Notes under the pieces: model-generated
Told to the model about the DNA's origin: nothing
What the model saw: only the letters and a program-made list of their open reading frames with translations
The model's database searches: none
Part shown: positions 1 to 8,712 of the stretch, piece after piece
Numbering within the stretch: the first letter of the stretch is position 1
Layout of the letters: each line of letters starts with the position of its first letter
From: SKVR01 sp964491395
GTDB taxonomy: Bacteria > Bacteroidota > Bacteroidia > Bacteroidales > UBA7960
DNA: 64,000 bases
Reading direction: 5' to 3'
Assembly: GCA_964491395.1 (NCBI GenBank)
Contig: CAZBGI010000003.1
Location: 1 to 64,000 of the forward strand
Translations under genes and position numbers: made by a program

Positions 1-542
1 GCAAATATACCCCCCTGACACGTCAATCCGTGTCGCAACCCAAAAAAGTTGTCATATTTTTTTGGAAGGACCAAATTATGAAAAAAATCAAAACCCGGTG
101 TTTTTTATCTGTTCTTTATTTTTTTAGTGGGATGTATTTCCCGGTCAAATCTGTTTTATTTTATGTTTCAGCTAAGTTCCTTGATAAAATGGGGTAGGTG
201 AATCTCAGCATGTTGGTGTTCTTTTCTTTGTTTCCCCTCCTCAACCCTAACAACAATCAGTACTTCGCTATCACTTCGAACATGCGTAATTCTTTTGCGC
301 ATGTATTTTTTCTGAAAATCGCTTCTCAATTTGTGTTATCTTTATGTATAGCTTAATGGAAGGTGATTTTCAGGTGTTGATTGTAAAAATTCGCAATTAT
401 AATCAACGTGCTGTTGAGAGAAGGTAGGACCATGCAAATCAAACTGAATTAAATGCTAAGAAACAATAAATATTCTGTTAAACATAAAAATATGACTACG
501 AATGGCAATTATAGCTTTATCTTTGTTCACCTAAACCATAAA
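1..542. other. Upstream region of the polysaccharide operon
   Basis: No convincing protein-coding gene is visible here. The stretch is AT-rich and lies directly upstream of the Wza-like gene, so it should hold that operon's promoter and leader. I found no clean pairing of a TTTG -33 box with a TAnnTTTG -7 box; a TATCTTTA-like stretch near 337 is only a loose match. No antiterminator gene of the UpxY/NusG type is visible, but one could lie beyond the window edge. Confidence 0.5.
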
Positions 543-1304
543 ATGAAAAAACGACATATGTATAAAGAAAGATACATTTTATTTTTTCCGCTGCTGATAG
601 CCTTGCTGGCTGTTTCTTGCGTGCCGGTAAAGCGAGTATCTTATGTTCAATCCGACAGCCAGATGACATTTCATGGTGAGCCGGCTGATATTCGCATCCG
701 TCCCGGAGATGAACTTTATGTCAGAATAGGGAGTGCCGATGAGCAACCTGTGAATATTGGAGGTGAAGGGGGGCGTGGAGGGAATGATGCACGGATGCTC
801 ACATATGTAGTAAACGAAGAAGGACAAATCAAGCTTCCTATGATTGGCCGTGTGAAAGTAGATGGTTATACCCTGGAGGAAGCCAGTGATAAGATTGAAG
901 AATCATTGGATGAATTTTTATATATGCCATCGGTATTCCTGCGTTTTATGAATGCCAAAGTAACAGTGCTGGGAGAAGTGGGCCGGCCGGGATCCTATAT
1001 GTTTGACTATAAAAACATCAATGTTTTGCAGGCCATCGGATATGCCGGCGACATTGGTGAATTTGGCAATCGTAAAAAGGTTCTCATTATCAGAGAGGAA
1101 GGTGGTGTTCGGCACAAGAAATATTTGGATCTAACCAGGGCCAGCACACTTGAATCGGAATGGTACAACTTAAAATCAGGGGATATTGTGTTTATCGAAC
1201 CCCTGGGAAGAAAAAAATGGGGCATGGCAACAGTCCCCTACAATTTGATTCTGACCTTTGTAACCACCAGCCTGGTAATCTACAATTTTGTTCAAAATCA
1301 ATGA
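543..1304 (+). CDS. Polysaccharide export outer-membrane lipoprotein (Wza/BexD/OPX family)
   Basis: This is the outer-membrane export component of a Wzx/Wzy-type capsule or exopolysaccharide system. The reading frame is open from 453, but the start at 543 is preferred: the 30 residues before it are not signal-like, while 543 (or the ATG at 558) begins a basic N-terminus, a hydrophobic stretch and a lipobox LLAVSC with its cysteine 26 residues from the 543 start. The mature part has a polysaccharide export domain (RIRPGDELYVRI, then EEGQIKLPMIGRV) followed by an SLBB-type segment (VLGEVGRPGSY). It ends in a hydrophobic helix, as in the family. About 254 residues is short compared with E. coli Wza but usual for Bacteroidota members. 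It lies 38 nt before the Wzc-like gene and is likely co-transcribed with it. Confidence 0.9.
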   Translation: MKKRHMYKERYILFFPLLIALLAVSCVPVKRVSYVQSDSQMTFHGEPADIRIRPGDELYVRIGSADEQPVNIGGEGGRGGNDARMLTYVVNEEGQIKLPMIGRVKVDGYTLEEASDKIEESLDEFLYMPSVFLRFMNAKVTVLGEVGRPGSYMFDYKNINVLQAIGYAGDIGEFGNRKKVLIIREEGGVRHKKYLDLTRASTLESEWYNLKSGDIVFIEPLGRKKWGMATVPYNLILTFVTTSLVIYNFVQNQ

Positions 1305-1342
1305 AAACCTTTTGATTGTAATTACAGAAATAACCTTGTTAA

Positions 1343-3766
1343 ATGAAAGAGTCCAAAGATATATTAGCCATTAACCTAGCATCAGCCTTCAGGGATGTTC
1401 TCCGTTACTGGTACGTACTAGCCCTGTTTGCTTTGCTAATGCTCATCGTTGCGTTTTTTTATGTAAGATATGCCAGCAAATCCTATCAGTTATCCTCATC
1501 GATTGTTTTGCAAACCGAAAACAACAATGGAGCCATGAGCCGGGGCAATAATGATTTGTTGCGGGCATTTGATTTTATGGTGCAGGATAAGAATTTCAAC
1601 AATGAAGTATTTTATCTTCAATCACTACCGCTGATATTGGATGTAGTGAAGGATATGGATATTCGCATCAGTTATTTTATGCGCGATCAAATTATTCCAA
1701 AACAAACTGATTTCGGGTTGCAGGATATTTATAAAAGCGCACCTTTTATTATTGTGCCGGATGAAGGGAATAGTCAGCCTACGGGGGTAAGGTTTCACGT
1801 GGATATTTTGAATGAAAACCGCTTTCTTATTTCTGCCCAGGGGCAAAATGTCGAGTTGGTTGACTTTAGTTCGGATCGGGTTACCGGAAGAGTTTCTGAT
1901 TTTGAAATTTCCGGCATTTATAATTTCGGGGCAACTGTGGCCAATGAGCACGGTTCTTTTCGTATTTTGCTCAACTCTAACTATTCACCTGAACGGTTTC
2001 GGGGAAAGGACCTTTTTTTCGAGTTCAATAATCTGAACCGAAAAGTATGGGATTTCAAAAATGGATTGTCCATATCTGCACAGGGAAATGAATCCACCCT
2101 TGCCCATATAAAGCTGCAAATAAGCAATAGAAATCTTGGACTGGATTTTCTGAATAAACTCATTGAAACATACATAGAAAGGAATTTTGAAGAAGCCAAT
2201 TTGCTGGCCAATAAAACCATTGAACACATTGAACGACAATTGGGAGAAATTTCTGAAGATCTTTCCTTGTCTGAGCGGCAGATGCAAAATTTGCGGCTCT
2301 CCCGCGGAGTGATGAATATAGATGATAAATCACAAACCGTTTATAATCAGATTCAGACTTTTGAAAACCGCAAAGCGGAAGTACAGCGGCGGTTTAATCA
2401 TTTCAAGCAAATGGAAGATTATTTCAGTCAATTTAAAGATTCAGTGCGTATTTTGGCTCCTTCTGCTTTAGGGCTCAATGATCCGGCATTGAACGGTTTG
2501 ATTAATGAGCTCACCACACTCAATACTGAGAAGCAGAGAATGCTTGGGCAGGACCAAACACGCAACCCCAGGCTTGCCACCATCAACATTCGTATTGAAA
2601 ACCTGAAAGATGTAATTGCGGAGAATATTAATTTTAGTTTACAAACTACACGCAGCGAGCTCAACGAACTGAATGAACGATTGGAAGAAATGAACCGGGA
2701 ATTTTCTCTTTTACCGGGTACTCAGCGCGAGTTACTTGATATAGAGAGACGTTTTAAGTTGAATGATGCGGTATATACCAACTTACTTGAACGCCGCATA
2801 CAGGCCCAGATTGTTAAAGCCTCCAGCCTTCCTGATGCTAAAATTATTGAGCCTCCTCGTGCAGGAGGAGTGGCAGCTCCCAATGCGATACTCATTTATG
2901 CTATTTTTTTAGTGGCCGGAGTAACCCTTCCGGGTGGATTTATCGTGGGGAAAAAACTCATTCTCAACCGGGTAGACTCCAAAGAAGATATCGGTATTAT
3001 CACTAATTTAGGGGTGGCGGGTTCCATACCCGCTGTGTCGGGAAAAGAAAAACTGGTGCTTAACTATCCCAAATCGCCCCTGGCAGAAGCCTTTTATATG
3101 CTGAGAAGTAATTTGGTATACTATTTACGCGGTCAGAATAGCAAGGTAATCCTGGTTACTTCTACCATTCCGGGAGAAGGTAAATCCTTTACTGCATTTA
3201 ATCTTGCCACAAGTTTCGCAATGGCCAACAGCAAGTGTATTTTGGTGGAATTTGACCTTCGCAAACCCTCGGAAATAATGAGTGGTTTTGAGTTGGGCGG
3301 CATCCCGGGGGTTAGTTCTTATCTTATCAACCGGGCTAAACTTGATGAAATAATTATCAAAACCGAAGAGCCAAATCTTGATTTGGTTCAGGCAGGAAGA
3401 ATTCCCCCCAATCCGATTGCCTTGCTTTCTGACCCCAAAACGCACGAACTTATTGAAGAATTAAAAAGCCGGTACGATTTTGTAATCATTGATACGCCTC
3501 CTTACGGATTGTTAACGGATTCTTTCCTTCTTATGAATTATGCCGACCTCACGCTTTATATTACGAGACTAGGTTACACCAAGAAAAATGCATTTTCTAA
3601 CAGCATGGAAGATTTAGATAAAAAGAAAATTCCCAATTTGTATTTGCTGGTAAATGGAGAGAAGGAAAGTAAACTTACTTATGGATATAGTAATTACACA
3701 TATTTTAACAGTAAGAAACAAAACAATAAAAAAGTAGGGAAAAAACCTGCAAAAATAATGAGTTAG
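1343..3766 (+). CDS. Polysaccharide co-polymerase with cytoplasmic tyrosine kinase domain (Wzc-like)
   Basis: An inner-membrane protein that controls chain polymerisation and export through cycles of tyrosine autophosphorylation. It has a Wzz-type N-terminus with a membrane helix near residues 20-42, a long periplasmic region with helical coiled-coil character at about 290-480, a second membrane helix at about 515-540, and a BY-kinase domain from about 570. Walker A is GEGKS with Lys614, the A' motif is VEFDLRKP with Asp638, and Walker B is FVIIDTPP with Asp717. The tail has a tyrosine cluster (YGYSNYTYF) suited to autophosphorylation, followed by a Lys-rich end. At 807 residues it is a fused membrane-plus-kinase form as in Proteobacteria. 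The cognate phosphatase (Wzb or PHP type) is not in the window. Confidence 0.93.
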   Translation: MKESKDILAINLASAFRDVLRYWYVLALFALLMLIVAFFYVRYASKSYQLSSSIVLQTENNNGAMSRGNNDLLRAFDFMVQDKNFNNEVFYLQSLPLILDVVKDMDIRISYFMRDQIIPKQTDFGLQDIYKSAPFIIVPDEGNSQPTGVRFHVDILNENRFLISAQGQNVELVDFSSDRVTGRVSDFEISGIYNFGATVANEHGSFRILLNSNYSPERFRGKDLFFEFNNLNRKVWDFKNGLSISAQGNESTLAHIKLQISNRNLGLDFLNKLIETYIERNFEEANLLANKTIEHIERQLGEISEDLSLSERQMQNLRLSRGVMNIDDKSQTVYNQIQTFENRKAEVQRRFNHFKQMEDYFSQFKDSVRILAPSALGLNDPALNGLINELTTLNTEKQRMLGQDQTRNPRLATINIRIENLKDVIAENINFSLQTTRSELNELNERLEEMNREFSLLPGTQRELLDIERRFKLNDAVYTNLLERRIQAQIVKASSLPDAKIIEPPRAGGVAAPNAILIYAIFLVAGVTLPGGFIVGKKLILNRVDSKEDIGIITNLGVAGSIPAVSGKEKLVLNYPKSPLAEAFYMLRSNLVYYLRGQNSKVILVTSTIPGEGKSFTAFNLATSFAMANSKCILVEFDLRKPSEIMSGFELGGIPGVSSYLINRAKLDEIIIKTEEPNLDLVQAGRIPPNPIALLSDPKTHELIEELKSRYDFVIIDTPPYGLLTDSFLLMNYADLTLYITRLGYTKKNAFSNSMEDLDKKKIPNLYLLVNGEKESKLTYGYSNYTYFNSKKQNNKKVGKKPAKIMS

Positions 3767-3858
3767 GATGGATAAAAAGCCTAATGTTTAACGAGAGAAG
3801 CAATCTTTACCGAAATAATTATTCTTTTTAATGCATACTAAAAACTTCTGATTACACT

Positions 3859-4641
3859 ATGAAAGTTGTTATTTTAGCCGGGGGATTTGGAACCCGAATC
3901 AGTGAAGAAAGTGGAATACGCCCTAAACCCATGGTCGAAATAGGAGGAAGACCTATCCTCTGGCATATTATGAAACTTTATTCCTTTTACGGATTGAATG
4001 AATTTATCATCTGTTGTGGTTACAAAGGATACATGATAAAAGAGTACTTCTCCAATTATTTTTTACACATGTCAGATGTAACATTTGATCTCGGCAATAA
4101 TGAGATGAAAGTGCATCGCAAAAACAGCGAGCCCTGGAAAGTTACCCTGGTAGATACCGGGGAGAATACAATGACAGGAGGGAGGATAAAAAAAATCGCT
4201 GAGCATATAAACGGTGAAACATTTTGTCTTACCTATGGAGATGGTGTTAGTGATGTAAATATTCGTGATTTGATCAATTATCACCAAAAGCAAAATGTAC
4301 TCACAACCCTTACTGCAGTTAAGCAGCCCGGTCGATTTGGAGCGTTTACACTCAAAGAAGATGATGTCAAAATATCAAGTTTCCGGGAGAAGCCCAAAGG
4401 TGATGGTGTGGATAATGCCTGGATAAATGGTGGATTTTTTGTTGTTGAACCCAAGGCATTGAATTATATAACACACGATCAGACCGTGTGGGAAAAGGAA
4501 CCATTGGAAATATTAGCCAAAAATGGTGAATTAGCAGCATTTCGCCACGATGGTTTCTGGCAACCCATGGATACTCTCAGAGATAAACATCTGCTGGAGG
4601 AATTATGGGATTCTAAAAAATCTCCGTGGAAGATTTGGTAA
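3859..4641 (+). CDS. rfbF: Glucose-1-phosphate cytidylyltransferase
   Basis: Makes CDP-glucose from CTP and glucose-1-phosphate, the first step of CDP-deoxysugar synthesis. The N-terminus carries the nucleotidyltransferase signature LAGGFGTRISEE, with PKPMVEIGGRPILWHIM after it. TYGDGVSDV supplies the metal-binding aspartate and the C-terminal FWQPMDTLRDK is characteristic of this subfamily. The length of 260 residues fits the family. It is followed after 11 nt by the CDP-glucose dehydratase, which strongly supports CDP rather than dTDP specificity. It starts 92 nt after the Wzc-like gene. Confidence 0.95.
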   Translation: MKVVILAGGFGTRISEESGIRPKPMVEIGGRPILWHIMKLYSFYGLNEFIICCGYKGYMIKEYFSNYFLHMSDVTFDLGNNEMKVHRKNSEPWKVTLVDTGENTMTGGRIKKIAEHINGETFCLTYGDGVSDVNIRDLINYHQKQNVLTTLTAVKQPGRFGAFTLKEDDVKISSFREKPKGDGVDNAWINGGFFVVEPKALNYITHDQTVWEKEPLEILAKNGELAAFRHDGFWQPMDTLRDKHLLEELWDSKKSPWKIW

Positions 4642-4652
4642 TTCTTTAAGAT

Positions 4653-5750
4653 ATGTACGATAAATTAGAGATTTATAAGGGGAAAACTGTGCTCATAACT
4701 GGCAGTTCAGGTTTTAAGGGCAGTTGGATGGCCCTGGTATTACTACGCTTGGGAGCCAAAGTTGCAGGTTATTCTTTAGAACCTCCCACCCATCCGTCTT
4801 TGTTTGAAGATACCGGTTTGGTGAAAAATATCAACCAGTATTTCAGTGATATCAGAGACAGAGATAAAATGAAAAATTGTGTTGCTGAAACAAAGCCGGA
4901 CTTTATATTTCATCTGGCAGCACAGCCTCTTGTCAGAGAATCATATTATACTCCGGTAGAAACGTTCGACACCAATATCATGGGCACGGTCAACCTCTTA
5001 GATGTTGTCAGGGAGTTAAACTTAGAAACAACTGTCGTTTGCATTACTTCCGATAAAGCGTATGAAAATAAAGAGTGGTTGTTTGGCTATCGGGAAGTTG
5101 ACCCCTTGGGAGGCTTTGATCCCTATTCTGCAAGTAAAGGTGCTGCAGAAATAGTGATTGAATCGTATCGGAATTCATTTTTTCATATTGACAAATTCCG
5201 GAAAGATCATCATGTGAAACTGGCTTCTGTCAGAGCAGGGAATGTCATTGGAGGGGGTGACTGGGCGAAAGATCGCATTGTTCCCGATTGCATCCGTCAT
5301 TTGATGAAAAAGGAATCTGTATTGGTGAGAAACCCTAAAGCAACCCGCCCATGGCAGCATGTGCTTGAACCTGTTGTTGGCTATTTGCTCCTGGGAGCCT
5401 TTTTATCGTTATCAAACAGTGCTCCGGATTTAAAAAAATATTGCTCCGCATTTAATTTTGGACCGATGGTGACCTCCAATAAAAATGTTGAATCATTGGT
5501 CAATGAAATCCTGAAAAACTGGGGTTCCGGAGATTGGTTTCACCAAAAAACGAATTCCCCGCACGAAGCTTCGCTTCTGAGTTTAACCATTGAAAAGGCC
5601 TATCATTTATTATCATGGCAGCCTGTATGGGATTTTCAGAGAACCATTAAAGAGACCACCGAATGGTATCAAACTTATTATCTGGACAAGACACAAATAC
5701 CTCTATTCACCGAAAAACAAGTACTCTTATACCTAAATGATATCAGCTAA
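4653..5750 (+). CDS. rfbG: CDP-glucose 4,6-dehydratase
   Basis: Converts CDP-glucose to CDP-4-keto-6-deoxyglucose. It is an extended short-chain dehydrogenase with the NAD-binding TGSSGFKG motif near the N-terminus and a catalytic Tyr158/Lys162 pair in PYSASKG. TSDKAYEN and GNVIGGGDWAKDRIVPD are stretches typical of RfbG proteins. The length of 365 residues matches the family. It is tightly coupled to the cytidylyltransferase upstream (11 nt) and the RmlC-like gene downstream (13 nt), so the genes form one operon. Confidence 0.94.
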   Translation: MYDKLEIYKGKTVLITGSSGFKGSWMALVLLRLGAKVAGYSLEPPTHPSLFEDTGLVKNINQYFSDIRDRDKMKNCVAETKPDFIFHLAAQPLVRESYYTPVETFDTNIMGTVNLLDVVRELNLETTVVCITSDKAYENKEWLFGYREVDPLGGFDPYSASKGAAEIVIESYRNSFFHIDKFRKDHHVKLASVRAGNVIGGGDWAKDRIVPDCIRHLMKKESVLVRNPKATRPWQHVLEPVVGYLLLGAFLSLSNSAPDLKKYCSAFNFGPMVTSNKNVESLVNEILKNWGSGDWFHQKTNSPHEASLLSLTIEKAYHLLSWQPVWDFQRTIKETTEWYQTYYLDKTQIPLFTEKQVLLYLNDIS

Positions 5751-5763
5751 AACCCTAGAATAA

Positions 5764-6312
5764 ATGGGATTATTTAAACTCAAAAACACCAAAATTGAAG
5801 GATGTTACGAAATACTCAACACTCCCTTTCTTGATTCCCGGGGAGGCCTTGTTAAAGTGTATCATTTTGAACAATTCCAGCAATTGAATTTATGTTCTGC
5901 CTATGAAGAAAGTTACTACTCCGTTTCTGAAAGAAACGTGTTAAGAGGTTTGCATTTTCAATCTCCCCCGTACGATAGTGTTAAGTTAGTAACCTGCTTG
6001 TCGGGTTCTATCATGGATGTGGTGGTTGATTTGAGAAAAACCAGCAAAACCTACGGTGAATATTTTGCGGTGGAATTGAATGACAAAAACAGAACATCTC
6101 TTTATGTTCCTCCGGGGTTGGCGCATGGCTTTTTAGCCACCTCAGAGAATGCCATTTTTCTATCCTATAATTCTAAAAAATACAACGCAGATTCGGAGGG
6201 TGGTATACGATGGGATTCCATCGGGTATGACTGGAAAGAAATCAACCCCAGGCTTTCAGATAAAGACAGAAGCCTGCCCTTGCTTAAGGATTTTGACTCC
6301 CCTTTTATATAA
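5764..6312 (+). CDS. RmlC-like 4-keto-6-deoxyhexose 3,5-epimerase family protein
   Basis: A cupin-fold sugar-nucleotide epimerase of the dTDP-4-dehydrorhamnose 3,5-epimerase family, 182 residues. Family landmarks are present: RGLHFQ with the catalytic base His64, DVVVDLR, PPGLAHGF, a tyrosine at 140 just before EGGIRWDS, and LSDKD with an acidic partner near 166-168. So it looks catalytically competent. Because it sits in a CDP-glucose operon with no dTDP-glucose genes in the window, I infer that it epimerises CDP-4-keto-6-deoxyglucose at C3, C5 or both. A dTDP substrate cannot be excluded from sequence alone. Confidence 0.85.
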   Translation: MGLFKLKNTKIEGCYEILNTPFLDSRGGLVKVYHFEQFQQLNLCSAYEESYYSVSERNVLRGLHFQSPPYDSVKLVTCLSGSIMDVVVDLRKTSKTYGEYFAVELNDKNRTSLYVPPGLAHGFLATSENAIFLSYNSKKYNADSEGGIRWDSIGYDWKEINPRLSDKDRSLPLLKDFDSPFI

Positions 6313-6343
6313 ATAATGCTTTATGTAGATAATTATTCACTTT

Positions 6344-7240
6344 ATGGAAAAAGTTATTATCACAGGCGGTACAGGCTTTATTGGAAAAAATATATTACCC
6401 TTTCTTGAAAATTTACACGCGGATTTTTTTATACTTCATTCCCATGGCGATTATCAAAGCAGCATCGAAAATATTACCTACATTAAATGCGATTTGCTAA
6501 ATTCAAGTGAAGTAAAAAATCAACTTGAAAAATTAAAAGCAACCCACCTGTTACACATGGCATGGGGAATGTCTCCCAGTAATTATAATATGGAATCAAA
6601 CTTTCTTTGGCTTCAGCAAAGCATGAATTTGTTGGAAGAATTTAAAAAGAATGGAGGCAGAAGGTTGATAATTGCAGGGTCTGGGGTTGAATACCAGTGG
6701 GAGTACGGAGTTTGTATAGAGAACAAAACCCCCCTTTCCTACGATAATTTATATGGCAGTACCAAAAACATTTTGAGGGATTATGCTTTTACGTTTTGTA
6801 AACATTTTGATATTGAGTTGGTTTGGCCAAGAATATTTTTTGTTTTCGGGCCACATGAACATAAAGACAGGTTGGTAGCCCATATTATCTATTCATTGTT
6901 GAATGATAAACCGGCCCAAATAAGAAACGGAGGTATATACCGGGATTACATGTATGTAAAAGATGTAAGCAGGATACTTGCGGGGTTGATTTTCCATAGT
7001 TACTCAGGAATTATAAATATTGGAACAGGAATTCCTGTAAAGCTATCGGAAGTGGGAAAATTGATTGCCGGTATCGTGGAAAAACCTGATTTACTGGAGA
7101 TCGAATATCCTGAAATTAAAGAGAATAGAGTGGTTGTGGCAGACAACTCCATTTTAAAAGACATGGTGAAACTATCTGAAAACTATTCGTTGTATGAAGC
7201 CCTGCGAGAAACCGTTGATTGGTGGAAAACCCGGATATAA
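6344..7240 (+). CDS. NAD-dependent epimerase/reductase of the CDP-deoxyhexose pathway (SDR family)
   Basis: An extended SDR protein of 298 residues. ITGGTGFIGKN at the N-terminus binds the dinucleotide, and Tyr137/Lys141 in YGSTK form the catalytic pair. RDYMYVKDVSR and INIGTG are typical of sugar-nucleotide epimerases and reductases. As the fourth gene of the CDP-sugar set (31 nt after the RmlC-like gene) it is the natural candidate for the final C4 reduction, comparable in role to CDP-abequose or CDP-paratose synthases. The actual sugar product cannot be read from sequence. Confidence 0.82.
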   Translation: MEKVIITGGTGFIGKNILPFLENLHADFFILHSHGDYQSSIENITYIKCDLLNSSEVKNQLEKLKATHLLHMAWGMSPSNYNMESNFLWLQQSMNLLEEFKKNGGRRLIIAGSGVEYQWEYGVCIENKTPLSYDNLYGSTKNILRDYAFTFCKHFDIELVWPRIFFVFGPHEHKDRLVAHIIYSLLNDKPAQIRNGGIYRDYMYVKDVSRILAGLIFHSYSGIINIGTGIPVKLSEVGKLIAGIVEKPDLLEIEYPEIKENRVVVADNSILKDMVKLSENYSLYEALRETVDWWKTRI

Positions 7241-7316
7241 CGTAAGTTTGATTATTTAATTATTTTTTAAGAATGTTGGTGACTGATTTTTACCACCACG
7301 ATAATACAAAAAGAAC

Positions 7317-8621
7317 ATGAGTAATACACTTATTTTAGGTGCAGGAATGGCGGGTTATGGGGCGGCAAAAAAGTTCAAAGAAGCAGGGGTGCATGCCCGG
7401 ATATTCGAGAAAGAAACCTATTACGGGGGACATTGTGCATCTTTTTCTTTTGACAATAAATGGATATTTGATGATGGTCCGCATATATCATTCACAAAAA
7501 GTGACAATGTCAGAAAGGTCTTTGCTGAGAATGTAGCTGATGATTTTTATGAATTTGAAGCCATAGTCGATAATTACTGGAAAGGACAATGGATAAAGCA
7601 TCCTGCTCAGATCAATCTGCACGGGCTTAATCCTGAGTTGAATACCCAGATTCTGACAGAAATGATTGCCTGTAAGTACGAAGAAAACAAAGAAATAAAT
7701 ACATACAGGGATTGGCTTTATGCCAGCTATGGGAAAACGTTCGCCGAGAACTTTCCCATGAAGTACACACGAAAATTTCACACAACAGAAGCTGAGAATA
7801 TGAGTACTGACTGGCTGGGGCCCAGGTTGTACAAACCCGATCTTTCTGAAGTTATTTACGGCATGCTATCTCCTGCAACACAGGATGTACACTATATAAA
7901 AGGTTTCAGGTATCCCAATAATGGAGGATATGTCTCCTTTATGAGCGGGATTGAAAAAACTTATCCTGTTAATTATCAACAAGAACTGACCGCTATAAAT
8001 ATAAAGGACAAGACAGCAACGTTTAATAGCCGAACCAAAGTGCAATTTGATCATGTTTTCTCCTCATTACCCCTTGTTGATTTCATTCACCGGATAGAGA
8101 ATTGCCCACCGGAAGTCAAAAATGCCGCCAACAAACTGGCATGGACAAAATGTGTTCTGGTCAACTTTGGGGTAAAAAGAAACCCTATCAGTCCTGCGCA
8201 TTGGAGGTATGTTTATGATGAGGATTTTTACAGCACCCGGTTAAGTTTTCCGGGTATGTTTGGCCCGGGCAACGTACCTCCGGGATGCAGCAGTGTGCAG
8301 GTGGAAATTTACTTTTCAGATAAATACAAGCCCCTTACCCTGTCTCCTGAAGAGTTCATCCCTGTTATTAAGGATGAATTGATCAAACTTGGGATATTAC
8401 GGGTTAATGACGAGATTTTGATAGAAAAGGCATGGTTATCGCCTTTTGCCCAGATTGTTTTCGATCATGACCGGAAAGAGAATGTGGATTTGTTGCATGG
8501 ATTTTTAATGGAAAATGACATCCATTTTGGAGGAAGATTTGCTGACTGGAATTACGCATGGTCTGATGAATCCTTTTTGAGAGGATACACCGAGGCGGAA
8601 AAAATACTGGGTAAAATCTGA
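7317..8621 (+). CDS. FAD-dependent oxidoreductase, amine-oxidase/UDP-galactopyranose-mutase-like fold
   Basis: A 434-residue flavoprotein. The N-terminus has a Rossmann dinucleotide-binding motif (GAGMAGYGAAKKF), an acidic residue at the end of strand 2 (FEKE), then YYGGHCASF and DDGPHISF, the arrangement of the protoporphyrinogen oxidase, amine oxidase and UDP-galactopyranose mutase superfamily. Near the C-terminus FGGRFADWNY resembles the second FAD-contacting segment. Similar proteins occur in surface-polysaccharide clusters but their substrate is generally unknown. Lying between the CDP-sugar genes and two glycosyltransferases, it probably modifies a sugar nucleotide or a lipid-linked sugar; a mutase role is possible but unproven. 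Confidence 0.75.
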   Translation: MSNTLILGAGMAGYGAAKKFKEAGVHARIFEKETYYGGHCASFSFDNKWIFDDGPHISFTKSDNVRKVFAENVADDFYEFEAIVDNYWKGQWIKHPAQINLHGLNPELNTQILTEMIACKYEENKEINTYRDWLYASYGKTFAENFPMKYTRKFHTTEAENMSTDWLGPRLYKPDLSEVIYGMLSPATQDVHYIKGFRYPNNGGYVSFMSGIEKTYPVNYQQELTAINIKDKTATFNSRTKVQFDHVFSSLPLVDFIHRIENCPPEVKNAANKLAWTKCVLVNFGVKRNPISPAHWRYVYDEDFYSTRLSFPGMFGPGNVPPGCSSVQVEIYFSDKYKPLTLSPEEFIPVIKDELIKLGILRVNDEILIEKAWLSPFAQIVFDHDRKENVDLLHGFLMENDIHFGGRFADWNYAWSDESFLRGYTEAEKILGKI

Positions 8622-8712
8622 AGTACTGTAATTGACCCGGTAAATTGTTTTATCTTGGCTTTTTTATTTTTTTGAAAAACAACTGAAATCCTAATTTTAA
8701 CAAAACATTTGT

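Noticed and set aside
453..542. Longer start for the Wza-like protein
   Set aside because: It would bury the lipoprotein signal 55 residues into the protein; the starts at 543 or 558 give a normal signal peptide.
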